From assembly GCA_016214025.1 (NCBI GenBank), contig JACRPH010000018.1, positions 1 to 38,727 of the forward strand: a stretch of DNA of 38,727 nucleotides, in the 5' to 3' direction. Source of the DNA: Candidatus Woesearchaeota archaeon. GTDB taxonomy: Archaea > Nanobdellota > Nanobdellia > Woesearchaeales > GW2011-AR9. Positions 14,776-22,262 of this stretch are shown here, piece by piece. A model generated the notes under the pieces. It saw only the letters and a program-made list of their open reading frames with translations. It did no database searches and had not been told where the DNA came from. The number at the start of each line of letters is the position of its first letter. The stretch's first letter is position 1. The position numbers and the translations under genes are program-made.

Positions 14776-14815
14776 GAGTATATTCTGCCAGTCTACTGGT
14801 TTCATGTGGGCCTCT

Positions 14816-15164
14816 TTAGGAAACTTTCTTAAGTTCTTTTACTATCTTTACAATCTGCTCTTTTAATGGGGGCAAATCATCCCAGATTATATCATAGGTT
14901 AATTCTAAATCCACTCCAAAAATTATGAATCAGCTTGTCTCTCAAACCGGCGATTTTCTTCCATGGGACTGCGGGGTATACAGTAGTAACTTCCGGAGGA
15001 AGATTTTTGACTGCTTCTCCAATTATTTCTAATTCACGAATTACCGCACTTTGAACCATCTCTTTCTTCAGGAAAGCATTTTTTGATGTTCTTTTAGTAA
15101 AGGAGTTAATCCGCTGAATACTGTTTAAAATATGTTCTAAGAATACCACTGGATTTGGGATCAT
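14816..15164 (-). pseudogene. HepT-like HEPN toxin with a frameshift
   Basis: The first frame (to 14892) gives 90 residues ending just after the HEPN motif RDKLIHNFW. In the +1 frame the family sequence resumes, GVDLELTYDIIWDDLPPLKE, and runs to KIVKELKKVS and a stop at 14816. The break is at the T5 run (coding sense, 14918-14922). The family usually has HNYFGVD here, so a two-base loss fits at least as well as a one-base gain. The RX4H residues precede the break. The start overlaps the MntA-like gene. Confidence 0.8.
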
Positions 15165-15460
15165 AGTATTCTTATCTCCTCGCTTAAGATTCTATCTTTT
15201 ATTAAATGATTAATAGAACGATAAGTAAGTAAATCTACTTTCTTACCTAGCACTTCTTCTAATTCTTGTTCTAATCCAATCAGGTCCAGCAAGCTTTTTC
15301 TTCCTTTGAACTGAATTAACATATCCACATCACTATTTTTATGCTGCTGACCTCGGGCGTAAGAGCCGAAGATTCCTGCTTTTACCACCCCGTTTCTTTT
15401 CAACAGTGGAAGAGCGGTGTAAATAATTGATTTGAGATGAGAGTTACGTTTGGATTTCAT
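15161..15460 (-). CDS. MntA-type nucleotidyltransferase (second pair)
   Basis: 99 residues. GSYARGQQHKNSDVD (GSX10DXD) and KKVDLLTYRSI mark a minimal nucleotidyltransferase. The N-terminus is MKSKRNSHLKSII. It is coupled by a four-base overlap to the frameshifted HEPN gene, so the antitoxin is complete while the toxin frame is broken. The leader CCAAGAGGCTCAC before the ATG is shared with other island genes. Confidence 0.85.
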   Translation of the reverse strand: MKSKRNSHLKSIIYTALPLLKRNGVVKAGIFGSYARGQQHKNSDVDMLIQFKGRKSLLDLIGLEQELEEVLGKKVDLLTYRSINHLIKDRILSEEIRIL

Positions 15461-15474
15461 GTGAGCCTCTTGGG

Positions 15475-15513
15475 GTTTAATCTCCTTCGGTGGTTTATGC
15501 GGTGATTAGGTTT
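15475..15513 (-). repeat. Leader direct repeat, copy 2 (copy 1 at 14563-14602)
   Basis: GTTTAATCTCCTTCGGTGG and the bases after it match copy 1 over about 40 positions. Here it lies 15 nt before the MntA-like start. The stretch between this repeat and 15619 holds no gene that I can support. Confidence 0.7.
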
Positions 15514-15619
15514 TTTATTGCTGGGGACATCATTATTGCTTGTGTTTCAGGTTGGGCTCTTTTTATCTCGAATTAAATTATGGTAATTGTTACGCAGATA
15601 TAAAATTAACTGTCCTTTA

Positions 15620-16018
15620 TCATTGAGCAACTTTCCATCCAACTTTAACACCTCTTTCAAATAAGGGCTTTACCAGCTTGCTGATTGCTTTCTTAGTGGG
15701 AAGGATATTTTTACCATACAACAGTCTGTGTTTATGACAAACTTCGTACACCAAAGGCCCAGGATACTTAAAATCTTCTTCTTCCATAATTACCACATCT
15801 ACGGGCTTATCCGTTTTTAAGTCTGCTTTTATCTTTCCTGCGAGCTGCCATTCTTTTTGTATTTTTTTCTTAGTAATGATTAGTAAGTCATAATCGTTAG
15901 CCTGGGCTGCGGAAGAGACGGCACTACCAAATAGGACCACTGAAGATAAATTTTCATTTAAGTGTTCTTTACACAACTTAATGCATACGTTAGCAATATC
16001 TTTATCCACTTTCGACAC
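15620..16018 (-). CDS. Stand-alone MNT-type nucleotidyltransferase
   Basis: 132 residues. The nucleotidyltransferase core has FGSAVSSAAQANDYDLLII (GS followed nine residues later by DxD) and a third acidic strand (PVDVVIMEEED), with a helical C-terminal extension (AISKLVKPLFERGVKVGW). The start is GTG at 16018, overlapping the upstream 38-residue membrane gene. No HEPN partner is adjacent, so it may be an orphan antitoxin-like enzyme or act on the membrane peptide's product. Confidence 0.75.
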   Translation of the reverse strand: MSKVDKDIANVCIKLCKEHLNENLSSVVLFGSAVSSAAQANDYDLLIITKKKIQKEWQLAGKIKADLKTDKPVDVVIMEEEDFKYPGPLVYEVCHKHRLLYGKNILPTKKAISKLVKPLFERGVKVGWKVAQ

Positions 16019-16118
16019 CGATTATTATTTTGTACAGCACTAACACGATTACTATCAATCCTAAAACAATTGCTACCCAAGAGATTACTTTTCCAATTTC
16101 TTTTGATTTTTGGTCCAA
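16002..16118 (-). CDS. Micro membrane protein, 38 residues, one TM
   Basis: A TTG-started frame of exactly 117 nt: MDQKSKEIGK, then the hydrophobic helix VISWVAIVLGLIVIVLVLYK and the tail IIIGVESG. It overlaps the start of the MNT gene by 17 nt in another frame, which suggests coupled expression. It is the third gene of identical length and layout in this 5-kb stretch. The start codon choice is uncertain. Confidence 0.5.
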   Translation of the reverse strand: MDQKSKEIGKVISWVAIVLGLIVIVLVLYKIIIGVESG

Positions 16119-16137
16119 TTTAACTTCTTAAATAGAT

Positions 16138-16740
16138 TTATCCTCCGAACCAAGCTTTGAGGATGGAAGCGATTTTAGAGAGCAGGGAAAGAGAGGGGGT
16201 TTTGGCGGTTTTGTCCATCTGAGGATTAGTCGCTTTAGCAATATCCAACTCTGCATCGATCTTTTCACCGATGGTTTGGGGAGGAGCGCCAGCATTTCCA
16301 CCAGCACCTCCCTCCCCTACCGTAAAAGTTTCCGTGGGAAATACTAAATCATTGCCTTTTATCTTTATCTTATTCTCTAAAGAAGCTTGAACTCCTTTTA
16401 TAGTTATACTGCCGGAGCTGCTCTTAGTCAAACTAATCTTGGCAATAACTGTACCTGGAGCAGAGATTGGTGTCGTGGTAAAGAAAGCGTAGGTTGGCGG
16501 AACACTAGCATCGTTTCCTATCGGGAAAGATACGCTGTTTACCTTAGCATTAGTTTCTATGGTGAAACTTAATCCCAATAGCCCCCCGAGCTGTATTGCT
16601 AACGAAGGCATTTTTACCTCACATTCAAAAGGCGCATTTGAAGTTACGGTATTCGGACAGGATAACCCGAAGTCTACCGCTAACGCTGATGAGGCTAACA
16701 CCAAACTAATTATTACCAATAATAAGGTTAATTTTTTCAT
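16138..16740 (-). CDS. Secreted cohesin-like protein
   Basis: About 200 residues. Signal peptide (LTLLLVIISLVLASSALA), then a single beta-sandwich domain that reads like a cohesin (VDFGLSCPNTVTSNAPFEC, LSFTIETNAKVNSVSF, VIAKISLTKSSSGSITIKG). A Gly/Ala/Pro linker leads to a C-terminal amphipathic helix (LLSKIASILKAWFGG). GGAGG lies 9 nt before the chosen ATG (16740); an ATG at 16746 is also possible. It starts about 13-20 nt after the stop of a dockerin-encoding tail, so cohesin-like and dockerin-like parts are encoded side by side. Confidence 0.7.
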   Translation of the reverse strand: MKKLTLLLVIISLVLASSALAVDFGLSCPNTVTSNAPFECEVKMPSLAIQLGGLLGLSFTIETNAKVNSVSFPIGNDASVPPTYAFFTTTPISAPGTVIAKISLTKSSSGSITIKGVQASLENKIKIKGNDLVFPTETFTVGEGGAGGNAGAPPQTIGEKIDAELDIAKATNPQMDKTAKTPSLSLLSKIASILKAWFGG

Positions 16741-16758
16741 TTTCATTTTCCTCCACTT

Positions 16759-16990
16759 TTAGGGACAAGTTTTAAGTTCTTTTCCTGGAATTCCCAAGTC
16801 CACTTGCGCAATAAGGATGGCATCGTCGATATCCACCAAAGTATCACAATTAACTTCGGCGGCTTTCAGGGCATCTCCAACCAAAGACACAACGTTTAAA
16901 TCATGCTTAGCTACCAGGATAGCATCTTCGATTGTAACTTGACCATCATTAAGTTTTTGAACCAGCCAATTGAGTAGTGCCTTTCGTAGC
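16759..16990 (-). pseudogene. Dockerin-like tail, out of frame with the upstream gene
   Basis: The frame reads ALLNWLVQKLNDGQVTIEDA, then ILVAKHDLNVVSL, then AEVNCDTLVDIDDAILIAQ and DLGIPGKELKTCP and stops. Two repeats of the form 'N/C-D-x-x-V-x-I-x-D-A-I-L-x-A' are the paired calcium-binding motifs of a type I dockerin. It directly follows the surface protein at 16949-18259 after a +1 frame change at the A3 run (coding sense, 16982-16984) and was almost certainly its C-terminal domain. Confidence 0.8.
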
Positions 16991-18259
16991 AGAGTAACAC
17001 TTCACCCAATCATTGCCCCCCCCACACAGGAACAAAGCCTGCACACCACCGCTCGAAGAAGGCATTAACTCACCAGGATTTGTACATGTTTTAGTACCAG
17101 CGGTAGTAGTATATACGCATGAATTACTCCCGCAGCATTCGATATATCCCATTAAAGGAGGAGTTCCTGTCAGTTTCTTACTGTTATCGGACGTAGACGA
17201 GAGATCATAACTCCAGATTACTGATTTAGAGGAATTACTAGAATTACATGGTTGGTTGTGGCACCCCGATTGATTCCAGTTCTGAGGTTGGGTGCATTCG
17301 GGTGATAGAGCTTCACACACTCCTTGAGCATTGCACGTCTGTCCACTTGGACACGTTATTTGAGCTATCACTGTGTTTCCAGGACAAGTTATTCCTGTTG
17401 CTGCGCAGGTAGCAGATTTAGGAATGCATACTGCTTCCCCACAATTTACTCCATCCGGTCCGAGTTTTCCATCACAATCAGAATCCTCGCAATCAGTGCC
17501 AGAACTAGATGCAACTAACATTCCAGTAGAAGCGCCACCGGATCCAAAATTCTGTTTACCAATATTAACATTCGCAGCAACCTGATCAAGAGTAACAGTT
17601 GTATGAGTATCAACTTCCACTGGAACTACTTTAGCCACTTGGGTCTGAATGTGGCTTCCAGTTTTTGCTCCTTCATTTGTGGGAAAGTTAGCCCAATTAG
17701 AAGTGTCAACAACTTGCATCCCATTAGAAGTAGTAATTAGGGCTAAATTATCTTTAACATAAATCATATTACACCCATTGAACACACAAGGATCAAGTTC
17801 AGGAATATTACCTCTTCCCGTAGTTAGCCCAATCGTATCAATGTTAAGCTTATTAACTAAAATTCCCTTTCCACCCAGGTTAGCAAAAACCACTGCATCA
17901 ATTTTTGCGGCGGGAATTGTTTTACCCGCAATTACAACTTCACCAAGGGTGGTATGAGCAACAATTCCATCCCTATCATTATCAAACCCATCATAACAAG
18001 ACAGCTCAGTGCCATATTCACACTTTATATTTGCACTTGCACCCCCTTGCTGCATATTACAATTACTATCTGCACAATCTACTTTCCCATCCCCATCATT
18101 ATCAATATTATCATGACAATTCAATTCAACATTAGTCCCATGCGCCTTCCCTGCCACTGCTTCCTTCCCGCCAACCGAAGACCATACTAAGAAACCTATG
18201 AACACGATAAAAATCCCTATCCCAATCAATAACCAAACTTTATTCTTGTCAAGTTCCAT
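16949..18259 (-). CDS. Membrane-anchored surface protein with Ca-binding repeats
   Basis: About 436 residues from the ATG at 18259, with GGTGG 6-10 nt upstream. A TM anchor (about 8-30) is followed by AVAGKAHG and EF-hand/thrombospondin-3-like calcium motifs (DNIDNDGDGKVDC, DGFDNDRDG, DCEDSDCDGK). A central beta-rich region and Cys-rich modules (CPGNTVIAQITCPSGQTC) follow. The intact frame ends in GTTQLAGSKT, but the true C-terminus is probably the dockerin in the +1 frame (16759-16990). With the cohesin-like neighbours it suggests a calcium-dependent surface assembly. Confidence 0.75.
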   Translation of the reverse strand: MELDKNKVWLLIGIGIFIVFIGFLVWSSVGGKEAVAGKAHGTNVELNCHDNIDNDGDGKVDCADSNCNMQQGGASANIKCEYGTELSCYDGFDNDRDGIVAHTTLGEVVIAGKTIPAAKIDAVVFANLGGKGILVNKLNIDTIGLTTGRGNIPELDPCVFNGCNMIYVKDNLALITTSNGMQVVDTSNWANFPTNEGAKTGSHIQTQVAKVVPVEVDTHTTVTLDQVAANVNIGKQNFGSGGASTGMLVASSSGTDCEDSDCDGKLGPDGVNCGEAVCIPKSATCAATGITCPGNTVIAQITCPSGQTCNAQGVCEALSPECTQPQNWNQSGCHNQPCNSSNSSKSVIWSYDLSSTSDNSKKLTGTPPLMGYIECCGSNSCVYTTTAGTKTCTNPGELMPSSSGGVQALFLCGGGNDWVKCYSATKGTTQLAGSKT

Positions 18260-18307
18260 GTGTACCACCTTCTTTTTACTATAATAAAGCAAGTAAATTT
18301 ATCTCAT

Positions 18308-19573
18308 TTATAAGCCTGTCGGTGACAGCAGCAGCCATCTCCACAACGGCACAAACTTTATCCTGCCTTTCAACCCAAACCATTCTACCTCTTCTTCTCC
18401 TTCCTGGTTTTCAGTGATAACTATGGCCTTGGTGCATCTTAATTCATGGATGGCTTTAACTAAAGCCCGGATTTCCCGGTTTCTGGTCTCTAAATTTTGC
18501 AGATTAAAGCACACTTGAATTAATTGAGTAACTTTGGCGCCCTCTTTCACCACAAAATCCACCTCTTCCCCCAGCTGGTTTTTCCAATAGTAGATCTGAA
18601 AATGATTCTGCAATTCTCCTTTCTTTAGCTCTATGGCTACCAGGTTCTCATAAAGCTTCCCCCAATCGGGCCTAACTTGAAACGCTTTAGCCTGTATAAA
18701 ACTGTTATCGATACAGTAAATTTTTTTATTAGATGACAATTGCTCTCTGACTTTGTACGCAAATTTGTTAAGAGTAAAAAAAACAAACGCTTCTTCCAGA
18801 TAACCCATATATTTTTCTATGGTATGAGAGCTTTTTATCCCGCAGTTCTTCGTCAGGGAGCGGTAAGAATATTCTTGAGCAACATTGGAAATGAGGTAAA
18901 AAGCAAGATTTTCTATTTCCGAGGAATTTCTTATCTTATACCTCTTGACTATGTCTTTGTACACTATCGCATTAAAGAGTGAAGAGATATATTCCCGCCG
19001 GTCCAAATTCTTTACGCATGGCTCTGGATATCCTCCATCGATTAAATATTGAGACAACTTTTCCCTGATCTCAGTGGAAGTGTGCTCTTTTTTCTCTAAA
19101 CGCAGATATTCTTTAAATGAAAAAGGGAAAATTAATATCAACAGATGCCTTCCCGTTAAATGCGTGGCCAATTCCTGGCTGAGAAGATGCGAGTTGCTTC
19201 CGGTAAGAATCAAGTTAAAGCCTTGTCTTTGCAGCCGATTTACAAACAGTTCCCATTTTCCCAAGTTTTGAATTTCGTCAAAAAGGACCTCTTTAGGATG
19301 GCTGTACAGCGAGTTTAAAGTCGTGATGAGCTCATCATAATTAGTTAAGGTCGCTAACCGCTCGTCATCAAAATTCACATAGCCAAAATTATTTTTTAAA
19401 AAATGAAGAGCGAAAAATGATTTACCTGCTCTTCTTGGTCCGATAATTACCTTTATGAGAGGCTGGTTTAACTTCAAGTTCCCTTCCCTTTCTACGTAGT
19501 CCTCTTTCAGCCTTGCTTCCAGCTCCCTTTTTTGCTGAAGGAGAGCATCTTTAATTTCATGCATTTTAGGCAT
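18308..19573 (-). CDS. AAA_14/DUF4143 ATPase (complete)
   Basis: About 421 residues. Walker A IIGPRRAGKSFF, Walker B EVLFDEIQN and sensor LILTGSNSHLL are in the N-terminal ATPase. A central winged-helix-like part (SSHTIEKYMGYLEEAFVFF) leads to the C-terminal DUF4143 nuclease-like fold (GEEVDFVVKEGAKVTQLIQV). Its last residues (FVPLWRWLLLSPTG) and the DNA just after the gene match the fragment at 21798. The ATG at 19573 lies about 20 nt after a TATA-like box; 19564 is an alternative start. Its promoter carries two direct repeats. Confidence 0.85.
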   Translation of the reverse strand: MPKMHEIKDALLQQKRELEARLKEDYVEREGNLKLNQPLIKVIIGPRRAGKSFFALHFLKNNFGYVNFDDERLATLTNYDELITTLNSLYSHPKEVLFDEIQNLGKWELFVNRLQRQGFNLILTGSNSHLLSQELATHLTGRHLLILIFPFSFKEYLRLEKKEHTSTEIREKLSQYLIDGGYPEPCVKNLDRREYISSLFNAIVYKDIVKRYKIRNSSEIENLAFYLISNVAQEYSYRSLTKNCGIKSSHTIEKYMGYLEEAFVFFTLNKFAYKVREQLSSNKKIYCIDNSFIQAKAFQVRPDWGKLYENLVAIELKKGELQNHFQIYYWKNQLGEEVDFVVKEGAKVTQLIQVCFNLQNLETRNREIRALVKAIHELRCTKAIVITENQEGEEEVEWFGLKGRIKFVPLWRWLLLSPTGL

Positions 19574-19620
19574 GGTATTGCACACTTATTTATAAATGTT
19601 TGCATCATATTGCACATTTT
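19574..19620 (-). promoter_or_regulatory. Promoter with duplicated operator of the ATPase gene
   Basis: The TATA-like sequence (catttataaataag, about 19587-19600) is flanked by two copies of TATTGCACA (19576-19584 and 19608-19616), 32 bp apart. The spacing is nearly the same as for the unrelated repeats in front of the ATPase at 428 (33 bp), suggesting autoregulation by a dimer or a filament. Confidence 0.55.
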
Positions 19621-19683
19621 TAACTAGTAAAATAACCTCATTTATATATCTGTCGGTGGGGTTCAAGCCCGGATAATGATGTC

Positions 19684-20526
19684 CTATCTTTCTAACAATT
19701 CCAAAAACCGATTAATCCTCATAAAAGAGTCTATTATTATTCTGTCTCTGGCATATTCATCATTGGGATGCATAAAGTTGCCAATCAAAACCGGGCCCAA
19801 GCTTGTTTCTTTTTCAAAATTCTTTTTTATCTCATCCAAAGGCTCTTTAATATCTTCATCATCGAGAAAAGGCTTTATCTCTTCTGCACAACTTTTTTCG
19901 CCATCTTTGTAATAAGAGATTATGGTGTAGATGTCATAATTATCTTTGGCTTCTGACCTTCCGCCTAAAGCCAGTGCTTTGGTAATCAGGCATCCAACAG
20001 CATCTGCTACCTTTATCTTTGCTTTCACATAAGCCCCATTTGGCAGATTACCTTCAATCTCTTCGTCATAATTATGCTTTAACACAATCCTAGCGCCTTT
20101 TAATGTCCTTGTCTTTAAATCTGGTTGAACAATTCTATGCCTCTTCTTATTTTTTTCAGGATAATCTGTACTGAGAAAATCAATATTAATATCTTGGCCA
20201 TTTATTGTCCTTTTAAAACTAAATTCAATGGGATTCCCTAATTTATCCTTTCTCTGGCTATATCCATTCTGTTCAATTATTTTGACAATGCTTTCATATA
20301 CTCCAGACTTGATCAATTCAGGATTAATTACCAAATCTATGTCGGCTGAGCCAATATGCTTAAACTCTTGGTCTTTCTGAAATCTTTTTAGAAGGAAATA
20401 AGGGACCCATCCGCCCACCAATACCATGTTTTTTGAGTATCCTTTTAGCAAAGTCATAATCTCTAATAATACCGATTTTGATAATTCTGTAATTTCCTGC
20501 GGATAATCGGTTGCTCTTTTGTTCAT
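19684..20526 (-). CDS. AbiEii-like nucleotidyltransferase toxin
   Basis: 280 residues. Nucleotidyltransferase core: LVGGWVPYFLLKRF, then GSADIDLVIN (DxD), then a third acidic strand (DINIDFLSTD). The KALALGGRSEAKDNYDIY motif is the 'K-R-x-K-D-x-x-D' signature of the AbiEii/AbiGii family. These enzymes can modify tRNA acceptor ends. It lies one base after the AbiEi-like antitoxin gene, as in bacterial AbiE systems. Confidence 0.75.
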   Translation of the reverse strand: MNKRATDYPQEITELSKSVLLEIMTLLKGYSKNMVLVGGWVPYFLLKRFQKDQEFKHIGSADIDLVINPELIKSGVYESIVKIIEQNGYSQRKDKLGNPIEFSFKRTINGQDINIDFLSTDYPEKNKKRHRIVQPDLKTRTLKGARIVLKHNYDEEIEGNLPNGAYVKAKIKVADAVGCLITKALALGGRSEAKDNYDIYTIISYYKDGEKSCAEEIKPFLDDEDIKEPLDEIKKNFEKETSLGPVLIGNFMHPNDEYARDRIIIDSFMRINRFLELLER

Positions 20527-20527
20527 C

Positions 20528-21700
20528 TTAATATCCTATTTTTTTTTCTCTTAAAAACTCAGCCTGTTCTTTCCCCCTTTTTGGGTAATTTATTAAATCG
20601 AGGTATAAAATAATATTGTTTACCACTTTTTTTTTATTTATCTTTATCTTATCCTTTAATATCCATTCATACTTTGGGATAACCACAAAAACATTTCCCC
20701 CGAATTCTGTTTTCTTTAAATCAAGCAGACTTTCCCATTTCTGAAGGTCATCTTTATTTATATAAAAGTAAACATCTTCAAATCTTACCAAAGGGGCTGA
20801 TAAAGATGTACCAGCATGAAGGGTAAAGGCATAATCAAGTTTATTTTTATGCGAAGCTTGTGATATTTTCTCCATTAATTTTTGGGCATCCTTTTCAAAG
20901 CTATAAAATGAGACAATCGTACTCTCATTGAAATTATATTTTTTAGCAAAGATATCCAGAAGTTTTTGCGGATTGGTTATCAGGTATTTTTTGGTTTTTC
21001 TGATTTTAACCATTTTGATTTTTTTATTAGGAGGAGTATCAATCCATTCAAACTCACCTATTATTTGCACCCCTAACCTACTTCCAGTTAGGTCTTTGTC
21101 ATCAGGGCCCTTTACAAGTAAAATATCCCCGTCTTCCTTTATTCCATCCTCCAAGGTCTTTAAAATTCTGTTTACATAAGCTTTTGATAAATTTAATTGG
21201 TTAGTAATTTCTTCTTGGGTGAAAGACCGGGATGGTTTGTTCAATATTTTAGTCAAAACCCGTAAAGAATCTCCCGAAAATAAGTCTTTCACTCTTTTCT
21301 TGGCGGGTAAAAATATTTTCGGCAACTCCGCACTTTGTACTTTTTCAATAAGAACATCTCCATATTTAACAAATACATTTCCTCTTAAATCAATATATCC
21401 CACTCCGCTGCTTTTGCAAATCTCTTTGCTTTTTTCGGATATACTCGGTGCAGCAACCATCAAATATTCATTCTTATCTGGTTGGCATAACTTTAATTGA
21501 GAAATTGCTTTATAAATATAAGACGGTTCACCCGAAGATTTTAAACCGAGTAATATCCGCACTCCTTTTTTAGTTGTGATTATTAAATCAATTAATTTGC
21601 CATTTTTTTTAACTTCTCTCTCTGTTGCTGCTATATCTAGCGGCGACAATGATTTTCTGATTTCCTTTTCCATATATTTTATTATGTTCTGCTCTTTCAT
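20528..21700 (-). CDS. AbiEi-like antitoxin/regulator
   Basis: 390 residues. The N-terminal part looks restriction-enzyme-like (ERE...KLIDLIITTKKGVRILLGLK). It is followed by ICKSSGVGYIDLRGNVFVKY, a winged helix (SFTQEEITNQLNLSKAYVNRILK) and a C-terminal antitoxin domain. This matches the AbiEi family (AbiEi_2 type), which represses its own operon and counteracts the AbiEii toxin. It is probably leaderless, with the TATA-like box at 21717-21727 flanked by inverted repeats. Confidence 0.7.
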   Translation of the reverse strand: MKEQNIIKYMEKEIRKSLSPLDIAATEREVKKNGKLIDLIITTKKGVRILLGLKSSGEPSYIYKAISQLKLCQPDKNEYLMVAAPSISEKSKEICKSSGVGYIDLRGNVFVKYGDVLIEKVQSAELPKIFLPAKKRVKDLFSGDSLRVLTKILNKPSRSFTQEEITNQLNLSKAYVNRILKTLEDGIKEDGDILLVKGPDDKDLTGSRLGVQIIGEFEWIDTPPNKKIKMVKIRKTKKYLITNPQKLLDIFAKKYNFNESTIVSFYSFEKDAQKLMEKISQASHKNKLDYAFTLHAGTSLSAPLVRFEDVYFYINKDDLQKWESLLDLKKTEFGGNVFVVIPKYEWILKDKIKINKKKVVNNIILYLDLINYPKRGKEQAEFLREKKIGY

Positions 21701-21703
21701 ATT

Positions 21704-21793
21704 ATTTACCCGGCGGTATATTATATAAAAATGGTAAATCTATTTAAATTTTTCGGTTTAATCTACCAAATATCCCTAATTTACCAATTGGTA
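21704..21793 (-). promoter_or_regulatory. Operator region of the AbiE-like operon
   Basis: ATTTACC (21704-21710) and GGTAAAT (21733-21739) form an inverted repeat on both sides of the TATA-like box. Farther upstream lie TACCAAA (21764-21770) and a perfect 12-bp palindrome, TACCAATTGGTA (21782-21793). The shared half-site GGTA(A) suggests cooperative binding by the AbiEi-like regulator. Confidence 0.55.
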
Positions 21794-21797
21794 GAAC

Positions 21798-22262
21798 TTA
21801 GCCTGCCGGTGACAGCAGCCATCTCCACAACGGGACAAACTTCACCACCAAGCCTTTATGCTTCTCTTCACCCTCATTATCAGAAGTGATAACTAAGGCG
21901 TTCTTGCACCGCAGCTCAGCTGAAGCTTCCACCAAAGACTTAATCTCTCTCTCTTTAGTGAAAGGATCACTCAGCTCATAACATACCTGGATTAATTGAG
22001 TTACTTTCTTTCCTTCTTTAACTATAAAATCCACTTCTCCACGCCCTTTCCAGTAATAAACCTCCAATTCCTGCTTTTTTAGCTCATTGAAAACCAGATT
22101 TTCAGTTAATTTGCCCCAATCTTCAGAAAAAACAAAAGACACCGCTTTCCTTAAGCCACTATCAATGCAATATATTTTTTTAGGATTAAGCAGCTGCTCT
22201 CGGGCAGAATAAGAAAACTTTTTCACAAAAGAAAGCAGATACACTGAGGAAAGATACTCCGA
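21798..22262 (-). pseudogene. C-terminal fragment of a DUF4143 ATPase
   Basis: The frame begins within the family sequence (YLSSVYLLSFVKKFSYSARE) and keeps KIYCIDSGL, the nuclease-like core (GEVDFIVKEGKKVTQLIQVC) and the terminal FVPLWRWLLSPAG. The P-loop half is missing. It is closely related to the end of the complete ATPase at 18308. The longest frame with a start codon (GTG at 22244) would make 148 residues, unlikely to be functional as an ATPase. Confidence 0.8.

Larger units (their letters stand above)
14617..14805 (-). pseudogene. Micro membrane gene apparently interrupted by two hairpins
   Basis: The frame from the ATG at 14805 (good leader AAAGAGGCCCAC) starts MKPVDWQN and then runs through two inverted repeats (14691-14775) to give an implausible 62-residue product. 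In another frame the distal part reads IAFWIIVAIFIAIFIYLFL-TGKAFK and a stop, a clear TM helix. Deleting about 88 bp containing the hairpins would join them into a 33-residue single-TM protein like its neighbours. The exact junction is inferred, not seen. Confidence 0.45.

Noticed and set aside
17324-18190. Several His/Ile-rich plus-strand frames opposite the Ca-binding surface protein
   Set aside because: Antisense reading of Asp/Asn-rich repeats; no independent signals.
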